A stretch of DNA of 60,000 nt, from contig NC_081405.1 in assembly GCF_030272615.1 (NCBI RefSeq), positions 313,125,735-313,185,734 on the forward strand, given 5' to 3'. This stretch comes from Cryptomeria japonica (Eukaryota > Streptophyta > Pinopsida > Cupressales > Cupressaceae). Position 1 is the stretch's first letter. The number at the start of each line of letters is the position of its first letter. This document shows positions 35,121 to 45,345 of the stretch, piece by piece. The notes under the pieces were generated by a model. The model did no database searches and had not been told where the DNA came from. It was given only the letters and a program-made list of their open reading frames with translations. The translations under genes and the position numbers were made by a program.

Positions 35121-35700
35121 TTGGTATAGGAGATCGATAAAAGAATGGGACCCATATTGTAGTGCACAATACACACATTTTTTTATTGGGATGCATTATA
35201 ATAGGATAGGAGTGAGTCATCCTTTACCTGCATACATTCTACACACTTAACTTGTAACTAACCCTATTGTGATGAGGATAGACTCATGGTGTAGTATGAG
35301 ATACAACAAAGCCTCTTTATAGATGAGCTTTAATAAAGATAGTTACCTTTCAATATTATATCTATCACCATTTATAGGTTTTTCCTTAAATAGTTTATTG
35401 TGTCCACATGGATTGTGTTAATAGGGCAACAATTCTTATGGTTGGGATTGTTGCAACCCATGAAGACTCAAAAGAGAACCCAAGCAATCAAAATGATCGA
35501 CACAACCTTTTTAGGTTATATTCTTAACCAGGTATATGAATTAATCATCTTCTATTTTATTATTTGGTTACATGGTTATATGATAGTACAAATTTAATCT
35601 TTAATACCTACTCAAAATTGGTTTTGGTACTCTTATATATGCTACTTTTATGTGCAAAAAAAAATTATGTCATGGATACATTTTTATAGTATCAATTATT
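35121..35700 (+). other. Interior remnant after old Copia LTR
   Basis: AT-rich sequence after the degenerate PBS with only short frames. No gag motif is visible. It is probably the decayed leader of the old Copia element. Confidence 0.35.
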
Positions 35701-35715
35701 TTTTATTAATTTAGC

Positions 35716-36560
35716 AGGGCAAGCGCCCTGAACCCTTACAAAATAGAAACAACAAAGAATAGAAAAATAGCCTCAGACATCACATAGATAGGTACCCAGA
35801 AAAAAACAAAAAGCTAGCTTTTAGAAGTATTAAAAAGCATACCGGCTTAATTAGCCTCCATAATAAACCTACCATAAAGATAACTAAACTAGCAGATAAT
35901 TAATCAAAGTAGTTTATAATGATAATTATAGACACCAATATAAAAATAAGTAAAATTGTTAGGGGGCTCATAGGTCCTGTAAACCATAATTCCAAAAAAC
36001 TAAAATTTCACATCATAAGCCAAAAACTAAAACTAGGTCATAATTATCTAAAACTTTAAACATAGCCAAAAACATCATCATAGTCACACCACCTAGGCAG
36101 GAGTCTAATTATCACTAAGGAGGTTCTAGTTTATGAGAAACATTTTCATTTGCTCCTGCCATGCCTCTTGGCCCAATTCCTCATTCTGTTCACATTCCTA
36201 CATTGTCCTTGCCTTGCAATTTTCTTTTGTTTCTCTTCATTTTTCTCTAGCTTGACACAAATTCCATATCCACCTTTCACATACCTCTATCAGTGATAAC
36301 ATATAGATAATTCAAAGCATCCCCCATATTTCTATAACCCTTTCGGTACTCTTCCACTTTGGATTCAAGATTCATGACTTTAACTTGGAGGTCAATAATC
36401 TAGCTTTTTAACTGGGTAACACTAGTCTCTTCCTTTTCAATTGGAGAGTTTTGAGAGCACGACACCATCTCATCATCTTCGTAATTGACTAGGGAAGGGG
36501 ACCTATGATCTGAGTTTTATTTCTCATCCTTAGTCTCACTCGTTCTCTCCAAGTCATTCA
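35716..36560 (-). pseudogene. Coiled-coil protein remnant of unknown origin
   Basis: From ATG 36560 the minus strand reads MNDLERTSETKDEK, a stop, then RSPSLVNYEDDEMVSCSQNS, EETSVTQLKS, a stop, IIDLQVKVMNLESKVEEYRK and YRNMGDALNYLYV. The second half is heptad-like. Later stops lead to a tail ending near 35716 in a 16-bp palindrome-like GCAGGGCAAGCGCCCTG. The start abuts the LTR-like sequence at 36561, so upstream sequence may be displaced. Both early stops are TAA/TAG that one transition would turn into Gln codons. Confidence 0.45.
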
Positions 36561-37401
36561 TGTTGGAATCCAAGAACACTGAGAGGGGGGGGGGGGGGCT
36601 GAATCAGTGTTCTACCGATAAAGTTTGTTTTGAACTTATTCCTTATTAACCGGTTAACATTAAATAAAATTAGAATGAATACATAAAATAACACAATGAA
36701 AGACAATACCATAATACCAATATTTATATGTGTATAACCCTGCAAAGGGAAAAACCACATTGGGGCTGATACCCACAATATCTATATACTTTATCAAGGT
36801 CTAAAAATATTACATAAGAGGGTCTGCACATGTAGAAAGGCCAACTGCCTAGATTTCACTACTCAAACACACAATATAGGAAGTCTCACTAACTTACTAA
36901 ACACTTACAAGTGTTTAAAAATGAAAATGAACTTATAAATAGCATTTGACCATGTTGGATAAGTTCTGGTGAATGCTTAGATATCCTTCTCTATATTCTC
37001 ATTCTTTGATACTCTGTTCTGCTACCGGTTAACTGCACATAGTTGCTTCCAATCACATACCAAAACACACTAAATAATCGCAATCAAAAGCTCACATACA
37101 ATCTAACACATATGATCTATCGCTAAGGTGATATTCTTAAATATCCTTCTAGCTTAACCATGTCGGCTTCAATAAGAAATATAAACAAGTTGGTTGTCAA
37201 AACATAATGAAAATAAAAAATAAATCCAATGACCATGCCGGCCATCACACGTTACCACCAAAATCCATGAAGACATAATTGGGACCAAAAGATTTCCTTA
37301 GTCGGGTTCTATTCCTTACTAGCTTGCATATACACGTTACTGGGATCTAGACATGTTACCGAGATTTGGACTTAGTAGGGTATGAAGTTGTTAGTCCCCC
37401 T
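36561..37401 (-). repeat. Copia LTR-like fragment
   Basis: It starts TGTTGGAATCCAAG and then has a run of 14 G (36585-36598) followed by ctgaatcagtg, mirroring the C run and attca at the E5 LTR end. It contains AAAGGGAAAAACCACATTGG (about 36734), the shared Copia U5 motif, and a minus-strand TATA-like ATTTATAAGTTC near 36937. No PBS adjoins the left side. The right end is set at ...cccctaca but has no matching target duplication, so it may be a solo or 3' LTR. Confidence 0.45.
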
Positions 37402-37485
37402 ACAATTTTCTCTTTTGAGTGTTCATACTTGCGGGTTGCTTTTTTGTGCCTTTACTTTTGTTGGGTCATTTGTTTTCCTTCATAT

Positions 37486-37890
37486 TTGAACCATTGAACT
37501 CTTTCTAAAAAGTTCAAAAAGTTCAAGGTTCAAAGCACATTTAGAAGAGATTCATTTGTGGTCTTTGTCGTCATGTGAGCAAGTGCACTTTTGTTTTTCA
37601 TCTTGAAGTTTTGAATCCATTGAACTTTTTGTTAAATGGTTCAAGGTTCAAAATGCCTTTGTGAGTCGCAGCAATGTATCATTGTATAACGAGCGTGGTC
37701 CATATGTTTCAAGTTGATTTGCGGTCTTGAACCTTGAACCAAATCTCAAGTGATTCAAAGGGTTCAAGGTTCACATTTAATAGTCATTGTTGTCACGCAT
37801 TCCCGGTGTTCTTGTGCACCACTCACTCACTGTTATATTTCTTAAATGAACTTCAACCATTGAACTTTTTGTCAAATGGTTCAAGGTTCA
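37486..37890. repeat. Four iterated hairpins upstream of ORF-X
   Basis: Inverted repeats pairing TTGAACCATTGAAC-like and GTTCAAGGTTCAA-like arms occur at 37486-37533, 37611-37651, 37727-37773 and 37851-37890. The start-to-start spacing is 125, 116 and 124 bp. The best copy is 37851-37890 (tgaactttttgtcaaatggttcaa core). Sequence between the hairpins is only weakly similar. Confidence 0.75.
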
Positions 37891-38146
37891 TGTGTTCATT
37901 TCAAAACTAACTCTAAGGATTTTTGGATAGAAATGAAAGCGGCGTGACAAGAAGGAATATTCTCTTTTTAGTAGTTTAAAATTCTAAATATGGAAAGTAA
38001 TCATGAGTGCATCGGACTACTTGTGCGGAAGTGATGGATAATTAAGGTGTCATATTTTAGTCATTTCACCATTACTTCACATGCTTGGGTAAATCATGAT
38101 GAAGAGTGTGTGGCTTTATAGATATTTTCCCGTCTGATTGAAGGAA

Positions 38147-41100
38147 ATGTATGAATTTATTTCCATAGTTGAGAAGGTTGTTGCTACCATACTTGAGCAA
38201 ATTGGAGGCACCGAAGTTAAAACCAGCTCTAATTTCCTGAGGAATTTCCAATTTTCATGGTGGTAATGGGTAAGTTCAGATGATTCTTCCTAAGATGTGT
38301 TTCTTTAAGTTCTGAAGATTTATCAGTATAGAAAGAAAAATCTCTAAATTGTTGGAGTAGGATTCTACCTTGTTTTAGAATTTCTTGGTTAGAAGTATAG
38401 ATAGGCAGTATGAGGCCAATACTGTTGAAGCTTGGTCGAACCTCATGTCTAGTGAGTATTTTACCAGAGCTTGAAGACACCTACTTGGTTCATGTAGATT
38501 TAGGGGATTTCCTAGAAAGAGACAAGAACCCTCAAACCGGTTCATCAATGGAGAAAATAGTGAAAAGTGGTCTTGTGGAAGCTGTTGTGTTCCTGCTTGT
38601 CAGATTGTGTCCGTATTTAGTGATGGCTTGCATGAACCAATATGACACAGAGAACAGATGCATCAAAACTAGTAATGGTGAGCTGTTGGTCAATATCAAT
38701 AGAGAAACAATAATGGCAACAATGGGAATTACACACAAGGACGAATATGAGGACTGGACTATTGGGAACTCATATGCCTACTTCTCGGAAAAGAAGAATA
38801 AGTATAGGAGTGTGGTTGCTAGGAATTGGCTCCGTAAAGTTCAAAAAGGATGGTAACGACTGCCAAAACCCCTGACGAGAGAGCACTTCATCATAGAAGT
38901 GTGAGATATTGTGATAATTCTAAACAGGGTGAAGGGAAACTCACATTCTTTCTATTGGGGATATTGGATGTAATTTTTCATCCAAGTGGTGTTATCTGGT
39001 GACAGGTATCTTGATTGGTCTCAAGTAACTACAAAGAGACTTCATGAAGGGTTGAGTAATTTTGTGGGAATGACAGGTTTTTATATGTCTTCTTATCTTT
39101 TCTAAATACTAGCTTGTACAAGGGATTGGCTTGGTCTCCCTAATGAACCTTGGGTAGATGGGATGAGGGTGTATGATTTTTATCCCCTATTACAATAGTA
39201 GAGACACGTTGAACAGATTGATAGATGGAATGGAGTCTTTGTGGGAAGACTTGTTTTTGAGCTTCAGGGGAATTCGAACAAGAGGATGTATGTTGAAGCA
39301 ATGGAATTCATGAGCATATATGGTACCTTCTTTATTCAGTTTCCCAAGTTTGCTTACCTCCGGGTAGGTGGTTTTGAGGGCCAACCATTCAAGCTGCCTA
39401 GGTATGCTTTTGATAGTTATGTGCTTATAGAGGTAAGCAGGCAACTAGACTATATTGATAAAAGATTGGGAACAAAGGGTGAGTCTGGAGTTGTATTCCA
39501 CATTGAACTCAGATACTATAGCTTCAAATCTGTATCAGATGCCCTAAACCTGGAACTAGAATTCAAAAGGATGAACCTACAACCATTTGTGGCAAGGCAA
39601 AAGTTTGACAGTAGGGGTTATGCAATGGAAAACCTAAATGTAGATAGTCATTTTTGCCATGAGCCTTAGTTGGAGGATTACTGGGAGAACTACAATGATG
39701 AATATGAGGTAAGGAAAAGACTATGGTCAAGGTTCACTTTGCAGCAAATAGTTACCATGAAGATTCCAATTAATATATCTGGAGTATCAGTAGATACAGG
39801 GGAAGATATCCTAGATCATGAGTTCGACACAGAGGTTTATGGAAAACCAATTCCAGAAATTGATTAGAACAAAAAGGAGGATGACAGTATCCAAGATAGA
39901 ACCTTCAACATTGTGAGGAGAACAGAAAGATGGTAGAGAAACTGAAAGTTTAAGGAGGGACCTCACATGTCCTTGCATGAACTAAGACTTGATTCACACA
40001 TTGTGACTCAATCTTCCATTTCTTTCACTAATGAAATTGGTAATGTTTTAGGTGTTCCAAGGCCTATTGTTGAGAAAATTGAACCTAGGAGATCAAAGAG
40101 GTCACCATCTAGTCTCACAGATGCTCAAGTAACTTGGTCTAGGAGTAAAAAGAAGAGTAGGGAGTCCATTCTGAAATAGGTTGTTGTAGACCTAGACCCT
40201 AGTGAGGAGCTTGAACAAGAAATGGATCCAAAGGATCAAGATGAGCCTGAGATGTAGGAAATGGACACAAGAAAGGAAGAGGAAATCTGACAAGATCCCA
40301 TGAACACCTTGGTCATTGTCACATCACTCGACATATAGACAACTCCACCACCTAAGGAGTCTACTAACGCACCAAGATGGTTGGAAGTTGTTGTTGGAAA
40401 GAAATGGAGTGTGGTGCTAGGTACAATCCAAATGGAGGACATGGTTAGCAGATGTTTGGGAAAGGCATCAAAGCCAAAGAAACTCAAAACACAGGCAATG
40501 CTTGATGTAGATGAAGCAACAGGTCACTGGACGACCGAAATAGCCAAACCAATCTGAGGAAAGGATGTAGACAAAGCTATTGAGGAGGATTTTATAGTGG
40601 AGAAGATAGATCTAGGAGTTGCTTCACGTGCTATGGATTTTAGGCATTTGGAATCATCCACGAAGATGATAATTTCAAGAACGTGGAAGGATGAAAAAGA
40701 CAAAAGAGAACTGAAGCAAGTTGTTACCCAGATGGTTGAATATATCAATGCCATCCACAATCCAAACCACCAACAATTGTCACAGATACTGGTATCATTT
40801 GACCCTAAATCTTAGGCCAACCAGAAAATGCTAGACTAGGTTCAAATGAATAGGGTAGTTACATAAATGTTCAATAAATGGTTGGACCTGATAATACAAC
40901 AGGGATCAGATTATATCGTTCATCTGGTAAAAGTTTATACAGATGCAAAAAATATGAGCAAGGAGCTAGAACTGGAAACAGTGGCTTGGGAGAAGGAAAG
41001 GATCAAATGGGTAGCAGTCCTTGCACAAATGAATGATCTACAAAAATATGGGGTGATGAAATTCTTGGCTGAAAAACCGATAGAGAACCTGGATGACAAT

Positions 41101-41550
41101 GTATTGTATGTGTCAAGGAAGAATGTAGAGTGATGCAACTTGATCATCAAGCAAGGTCATGAAGAATACACCAAATTGCTTAGAGGATTGACATAATTGA
41201 TTGATATGATGCAGAAGGATCTCAAGTTCATTGACATTCAGCTCATGAAAGACAGTGCCAAGATAATTGAGGTAGCTAAGGATATGACTAAGCTTTTTCA
41301 AGAAAGAATCCAATCCATTCAGATGACAAAATCTTTAACCACGGATGACTTCTCAAAGGTGGCAAGGATCGAATCAATGCTCATAGTCTATTATGATCAT
41401 TTGGAGGTACACAAGGAAAAAGTGACACAAGTTAATATGGATAAGGAGGTGTGGAAGCAAAGGATTCAGCACATTGGACTTCCTTATTTCCAAGTCATCT
41501 TGAACTTCTCGATGGTGCATCTGGAATGGCATGGCTCTGTGGCAAAGTAG
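38147..41550 (+). pseudogene. ORF-X: large unknown ORF before an LTR
   Basis: An ATG at 38147 (MYEFISIVEKVVATILEQIG) opens a frame that shifts once near 38440-38450. From there to 41550 everything coding-like stays in a single register, over 1,000 codons, interrupted by about twenty stops. Segments include VVFLLVRLCPYLVMACMNQY, NINRETIMATMGITHKDEYE, RMYVEAMEFMSIYGTFFIQF, FVARQKFDSRGYAMENLNV, a Lys/Arg-rich KIEPRRSKRSPSS, and helical charged stretches near the C-terminus (KIIEVAKDMTKLFQERIQSI). I recognise no enzyme. It ends about 55 bp before a PPT-like tract and the E4-type LTR, so it may be the 3' ORF of an LTR element. Confidence 0.55.
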
Positions 41551-41606
41551 GATAGATCTACAACCTCTTCTGCCACCGTGGAAGTATAGTTAATCCAAGA
41601 ACGGGG

Positions 41607-41824
41607 TGTCAGCCTTGTAGTGGCTGTTGATTTATTTTTCTTTCCTGTTTTAGTAAATGATTTCTTTAACTTTGGTTAAAGTAAAATGTAATTTTGTTAT
41701 GTAAAAACTATGAGCCTGGAGGCTATTTAAGCTAAAAAGCTTGTCTTTGTAAGGGTTATGAAAACTATGATTTTTAGGAGCAGCAAATAATATTTTGGTT
41801 CTCATATGAATTTTTTGAAAATAC
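41607..41824 (+). repeat. E4 5' LTR, left part
   Basis: It starts TGTCAGCCTTGTAG after an AAGAACGGGG tract. A TATA-like GGCTATTTAAGC lies at about 41723. It is interrupted by E3 after aatac. The exact start is tentative because the partner LTR lies outside the window. Confidence 0.55.
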
Positions 41825-43054
41825 TGTAAAGCGGAAAAATCGAACCCTAGTCGTTCTCCCCTCCCCAACTCCGAGGAGGGAGAAGGGAGAGTCACTAGGG
41901 TTGATGGTTTTCACTTAGGAGGGACTTTACATTCAAAAGAGGGGTTGAAACCCACAAGATCCAATCCCACGCAATGCAAGATTGGATTCTATATGAGTTT
42001 CAAGGGTTGTGATAGCAAGGATACCCTCTTTTGTAAAGAATGTAGATGGAAAGATTGAACTAGGAATGCATAGAAAGTGAGAAAGATTCACTTATAAACT
42101 GAGTTAGGGATATAGGATGAAGTTGCGGACCTGGAATTAGTAGTAAAATGTCGAGACGACATTGTCCTGCAAATTTGAGCAAAAGTTGACAGGACGATGG
42201 CGCCCGGCGTGCACACGGTCCTCCGAAAAATCCGCGAAACAAAGGGGGATCTGTTCGTCTCTGCACAAGGATTCCAAATCTTCAATTTCAGCCGCGTACC
42301 TGCAACCTACACAGAAAAGCGAAGACGATTGGGGGGTTAGGGATTAGGGGTTTGCCCTTAGGTCAAACCCCGGTTTTGGAATTAACCAAGAAATGAGAAA
42401 TGTTGTAAATGTAATGTAAAACAAGTACTAATACCTTGTTGTAAGGATGTTTGTATCCTTATATGCGAAGGTATAGATGTTGTTGTTTGTTGTATGTTGT
42501 ATGTTGTAGAATGTAATGTGTTGTAAGTGATCTCCTCTTCAATGGTTGAATCCTTGTCTTGAATGCAACACTTAGCCTTGAATGGAGACTTAGAATGATC
42601 AATTGCTTGAAGGAATGCTTGAATGCTTGAATGTTTGAATATCGTTTTCACCTTTTTTTATCCTCCTCCCCCCAAATGAGAGAGGAAAAGTAGTTTATAT
42701 ACTTGCCAATTAGGGTTAAAAGACTGATTTTCCCGACCTTAGGCCGACCAGGAAATGTTATTTTCCAATTTGCAAACAAAAAGACCTGAAGTCCCATAGG
42801 AGACCGGGCCCAAAATAGGGCCAGGGACCAGGGCGCTGGGCGCCCTGGTCCTGAAGGACCAGGGTGCTGGGCGCTCTGGTCCCACCTCCCGAGATAGCAG
42901 GGTGCAAGGAGGATCAGGCCAGGGTGCTGGAAAAATGCAGTTTTTGGTGTCATGAGCAAGTTTCGGGGTCTCCATTCAGGTTTAGTGTTGCGTCGCCATC
43001 GTGAAGACCCAAATGCGGTCAAAATTGCAAGTGTCGCAATTTTAGGACGCTACA
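41825..43054 (-). repeat. E3 3' LTR
   Basis: 1230 bp. On the minus strand U3 carries two GC-rich hairpins (42825-42851 and 42856-42882), then a promoter with CCCTAATTGG and TATA-like AGTATATAAACTAC at about 42692-42705. Further in is a GTGCAC-containing motif at about 42192-42222. Confidence 0.92.
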
Positions 43055-43070
43055 TTTAGCCCCCACTTTA
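43055..43070 (-). promoter_or_regulatory. E3 polypurine tract
   Basis: The minus strand reads TAAAGTGGGGGCTAAA directly before the LTR start TGTAGCGTCC. The stretch 43071-43845 is the E3 3' non-coding region; I see nothing else in it. Confidence 0.8.
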
Positions 43071-43845
43071 GCGGGAGTATAAGCGTACGCTCATACTTCC
43101 GGTAAAGTACAAGGAAACAACATTGAAAAACTTTCACCACGTCAAGGAGGCAAGATACACCAAGCCCCCAATGGACTAAGGATCTTACGACTTTGATTGA
43201 CAAAGTAAAAGGGAAGATCACGAGGGAGAACCATGACTATCAGTTGTAAGGTTCCCTCACTATGAGTCATGCAAGAAAGATATCAAAAATTTTCAAGGCA
43301 AAGCTAAATTTGTCAAGAAATTTTCAAGTATCTTGAAAAGATATGAACGGGATGTATGCCCCCCTACGTTAAAGTGATCGCACACGCCTCACCGGGGGTG
43401 ATTGCTTTAAGGTAGTGATACATATAAGAAAATGAAAAAGGGAAAGGAGCACGTTATCACAAGGATTTAGCCCCCAAGTGTGAGATAAGCCCAAGGATAA
43501 TAGACACAAAACACGAAGCACGAGGTGACTTCGCTTTCCTCGGGGTCAGTATGCTATATGATAATTCATGTATATCATATGTATGTATGCATAATTGTTC
43601 TTCATTCCCCAATCAAGGAAGGTCACCTAGAAGAAGGGAACACATGTGTCTTTTGAGTCAACATGAGAGAGATCAAGAGATCTCAATGCTTTGCATCGTC
43701 CTCAAGTAGACAACACTAAGGACAACAAATAGAAGAATGATAATAACACATAGAAGAAGTAACAAAAGAGAGGAGGAGAGAATCTGCTATGCTAATGAAA
43801 CTAGTCTAGCACGTCATCTACCCCCCAATCTTGCTGATCAATGTT

Positions 43846-44709
43846 TCAGGAAGGCAGGGAACACGCTAGAGGAGGAACATCCAACACAGCAGATGGAGCT
43901 ATCACAAGATCCAAACAAGGGCTATGTTCATATCCCAAGCCGCTGTGTTCTTGTCTAGGAGCTAGGATAAGTGCTTTAGAAAATTCATTAGATAAATGGT
44001 TATCAATATCAACAAGTTCATATTCACTATCAGAATGAACAGGAGAAGTAGCATTTTCATCATGAATAACATTTTCATCTATATCATCATCAAGATTTAT
44101 AAAAATAGGATCTTTAACTCGTACAGGATCAAGACCATCATGCATCTTATGTTTAGGAGATTTCGGCTCAATCATCGGCTGAGGAGAAAATGGAATAATG
44201 CTTGTTGAAGGTGTTTTTGGGGATTGCAAAGTTTGAGTTCTAAGACGATGCTTTCGTCGGCGTTCACGTGCAGAACGATTTCGTCTAGTCTTAGTAGGAA
44301 GTTGAGAAGATTGAGGAGGAGGAATGTTCTCATCCTTATCACTTGGGTGTTTAGGTTGTGGTCTCTTAGGTTGAACAATAGGAGAAGAGGAAGGTCTCTT
44401 CTCTCCATAAGAGGAAGGAGGAGGAACTGCTCCATATAAAGGAGGATTATTTGGTTTTGGAAGGAGACCAAGTCCATCATGACGAGGAGGGATAGGTCTA
44501 CTTTTAGGAAGTTTATTAATCATAGGCATAGTCACATCCATAGGGATGGGTTGGGAATCTTCTTGAGGAAAGACATAAGTTTTATCTTTCAAAGGAAGAA
44601 CTTCCTTCTCAAGAATGATAGGAATGTCAAGTTTGGGTGTTCTAGGTTCACTTAGAGATAGGATCATATCTGTTTTCCACTTTTGATAAGATTTAAAAAG
44701 ATGATCACT
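43846..44709 (-). CDS. E3 post-protease linker protein, in frame with gag
   Basis: The frame continues that of gag and protease after a TGA at 44710-44712 and runs to 43846. It is Pro/Ser-rich and includes the strongly basic RRNRSARERRRKHRLR at 44239-44286, then an acidic FINLDDDIDENVIHDEN, DSEYELVDIDNHL and HSGLGYEHSP. The GLGY is reminiscent of the G-patch region of Tat elements. In autonomous relatives this spacer leads into RT; here the frame ends. It could be expressed only by readthrough or by reinitiation at the Met of 44667. Confidence 0.6.
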   Translation of the reverse strand, partial: SDHLFKSYQKWKTDMILSLSEPRTPKLDIPIILEKEVLPLKDKTYVFPQEDSQPIPMDVTMPMINKLPKSRPIPPRHDGLGLLPKPNNPPLYGAVPPPSSYGEKRPSSSPIVQPKRPQPKHPSDKDENIPPPQSSQLPTKTRRNRSARERRRKHRLRTQTLQSPKTPSTSIIPFSPQPMIEPKSPKHKMHDGLDPVRVKDPIFINLDDDIDENVIHDENATSPVHSDSEYELVDIDNHLSNEFSKALILAPRQEHSGLGYEHSPCLDLVIAPSAVLDVPPLACSLPS

Positions 44710-45345
44710 TCACGGAGGAAGAGATTGGAATTGTTTAGGCCAAAAGTAATCAAGAGGAACGCTAGAAGTTCTTTCAGCTGGTTTAAAGAGACTATGATTG
44801 ACAGTAACAAATTCACCCTTATGGGGAAATTTCAAACACTTGTGAATAGGAGAAGCAATAGCTTTCATGGAAGATAGCCAAGGATAGCCAAGCTTCACAC
44901 GAAATTGTTCGGAAGATGGAATAATAGAAAAGTTCACATCAAGGGATTTGTTACAGACCTCAATAGGTAATGTAATAGAACCAATTGCAGGAGAAGAAAA
45001 TGCATCAAATAGTTTCACAACCACATCTGTTTTGTCATAGATAACTTGATTCAATTGCAAAGTAAAAAGAAATTCTTCAGTAATGACATTAACTATACAA
45101 GAAGGATCAATAAGCACTCCACGACAAGGTGTGTTCTTGACTTTTGCAACTATATATAAAGGACCATCAGGTGCCCTGATAGTTTCACTGGAATCAAATG
45201 TGATGGGAGGTTCCTTAGGGATTTTCTGCTGCTCTACAAAGTTAATCACATTCGGAGTCATGGACACAAGATCATCAGGTGAGACAGAGGAGTCAATAGT
45301 ATCAATCGCATTAGAGGTATGAGAAGGTAATGGATCAGTGAAAAT
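44710..45345 (-). CDS. E3 aspartic protease region
   Basis: In frame with gag after the TAG at 45346-45348. It includes PLYIVAKVKNTPCRGVLIDP, SCIVNVITEEFLFTL, IGSITLPIEVCNKSLDVNFS and FRVKLGYPWLSSMKAIASPI followed by HKCLKFPHKG. This is the Tat-type protease, which would mature gag. The active site reads LIDPSCIVN, keeping Asp but with Pro-Ser where Gly-Gly or Ser-Gly is usual, so activity is doubtful. It is about 210 codons, or about 185 from the Met at 45267, and ends at the TGA at 44710-44712. Confidence 0.75.
   Translation of the reverse strand: MFTDPLPSHTSNAIDTIDSSVSPDDLVSMTPNVINFVEQQKIPKEPPITFDSSETIRAPDGPLYIVAKVKNTPCRGVLIDPSCIVNVITEEFLFTLQLNQVIYDKTDVVVKLFDAFSSPAIGSITLPIEVCNKSLDVNFSIIPSSEQFRVKLGYPWLSSMKAIASPIHKCLKFPHKGEFVTVNHSLFKPAERTSSVPLDYFWPKQFQSLPP

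Noticed and set aside
35716-35732. GCAGGGCAAGCGCCCTG hairpin as a terminator or LINE tail
   Set aside because: A bacterial-type terminator makes no sense here, and no LINE RT or poly(A) tail with target duplication was found. It is kept only as a mention in the pseudogene entry.
37486-37890. CRISPR-like array
   Set aside because: The spacing is regular, but the repeats are imperfect and hairpin-forming, the spacers are about 75-85 bp, and the context is eukaryotic.
38269-38290. GTAAGT splice-donor-like site early in ORF-X
   Set aside because: Coding-like sequence continues past it in the same frame and no acceptor with a better frame was found, so an intron is not supported.
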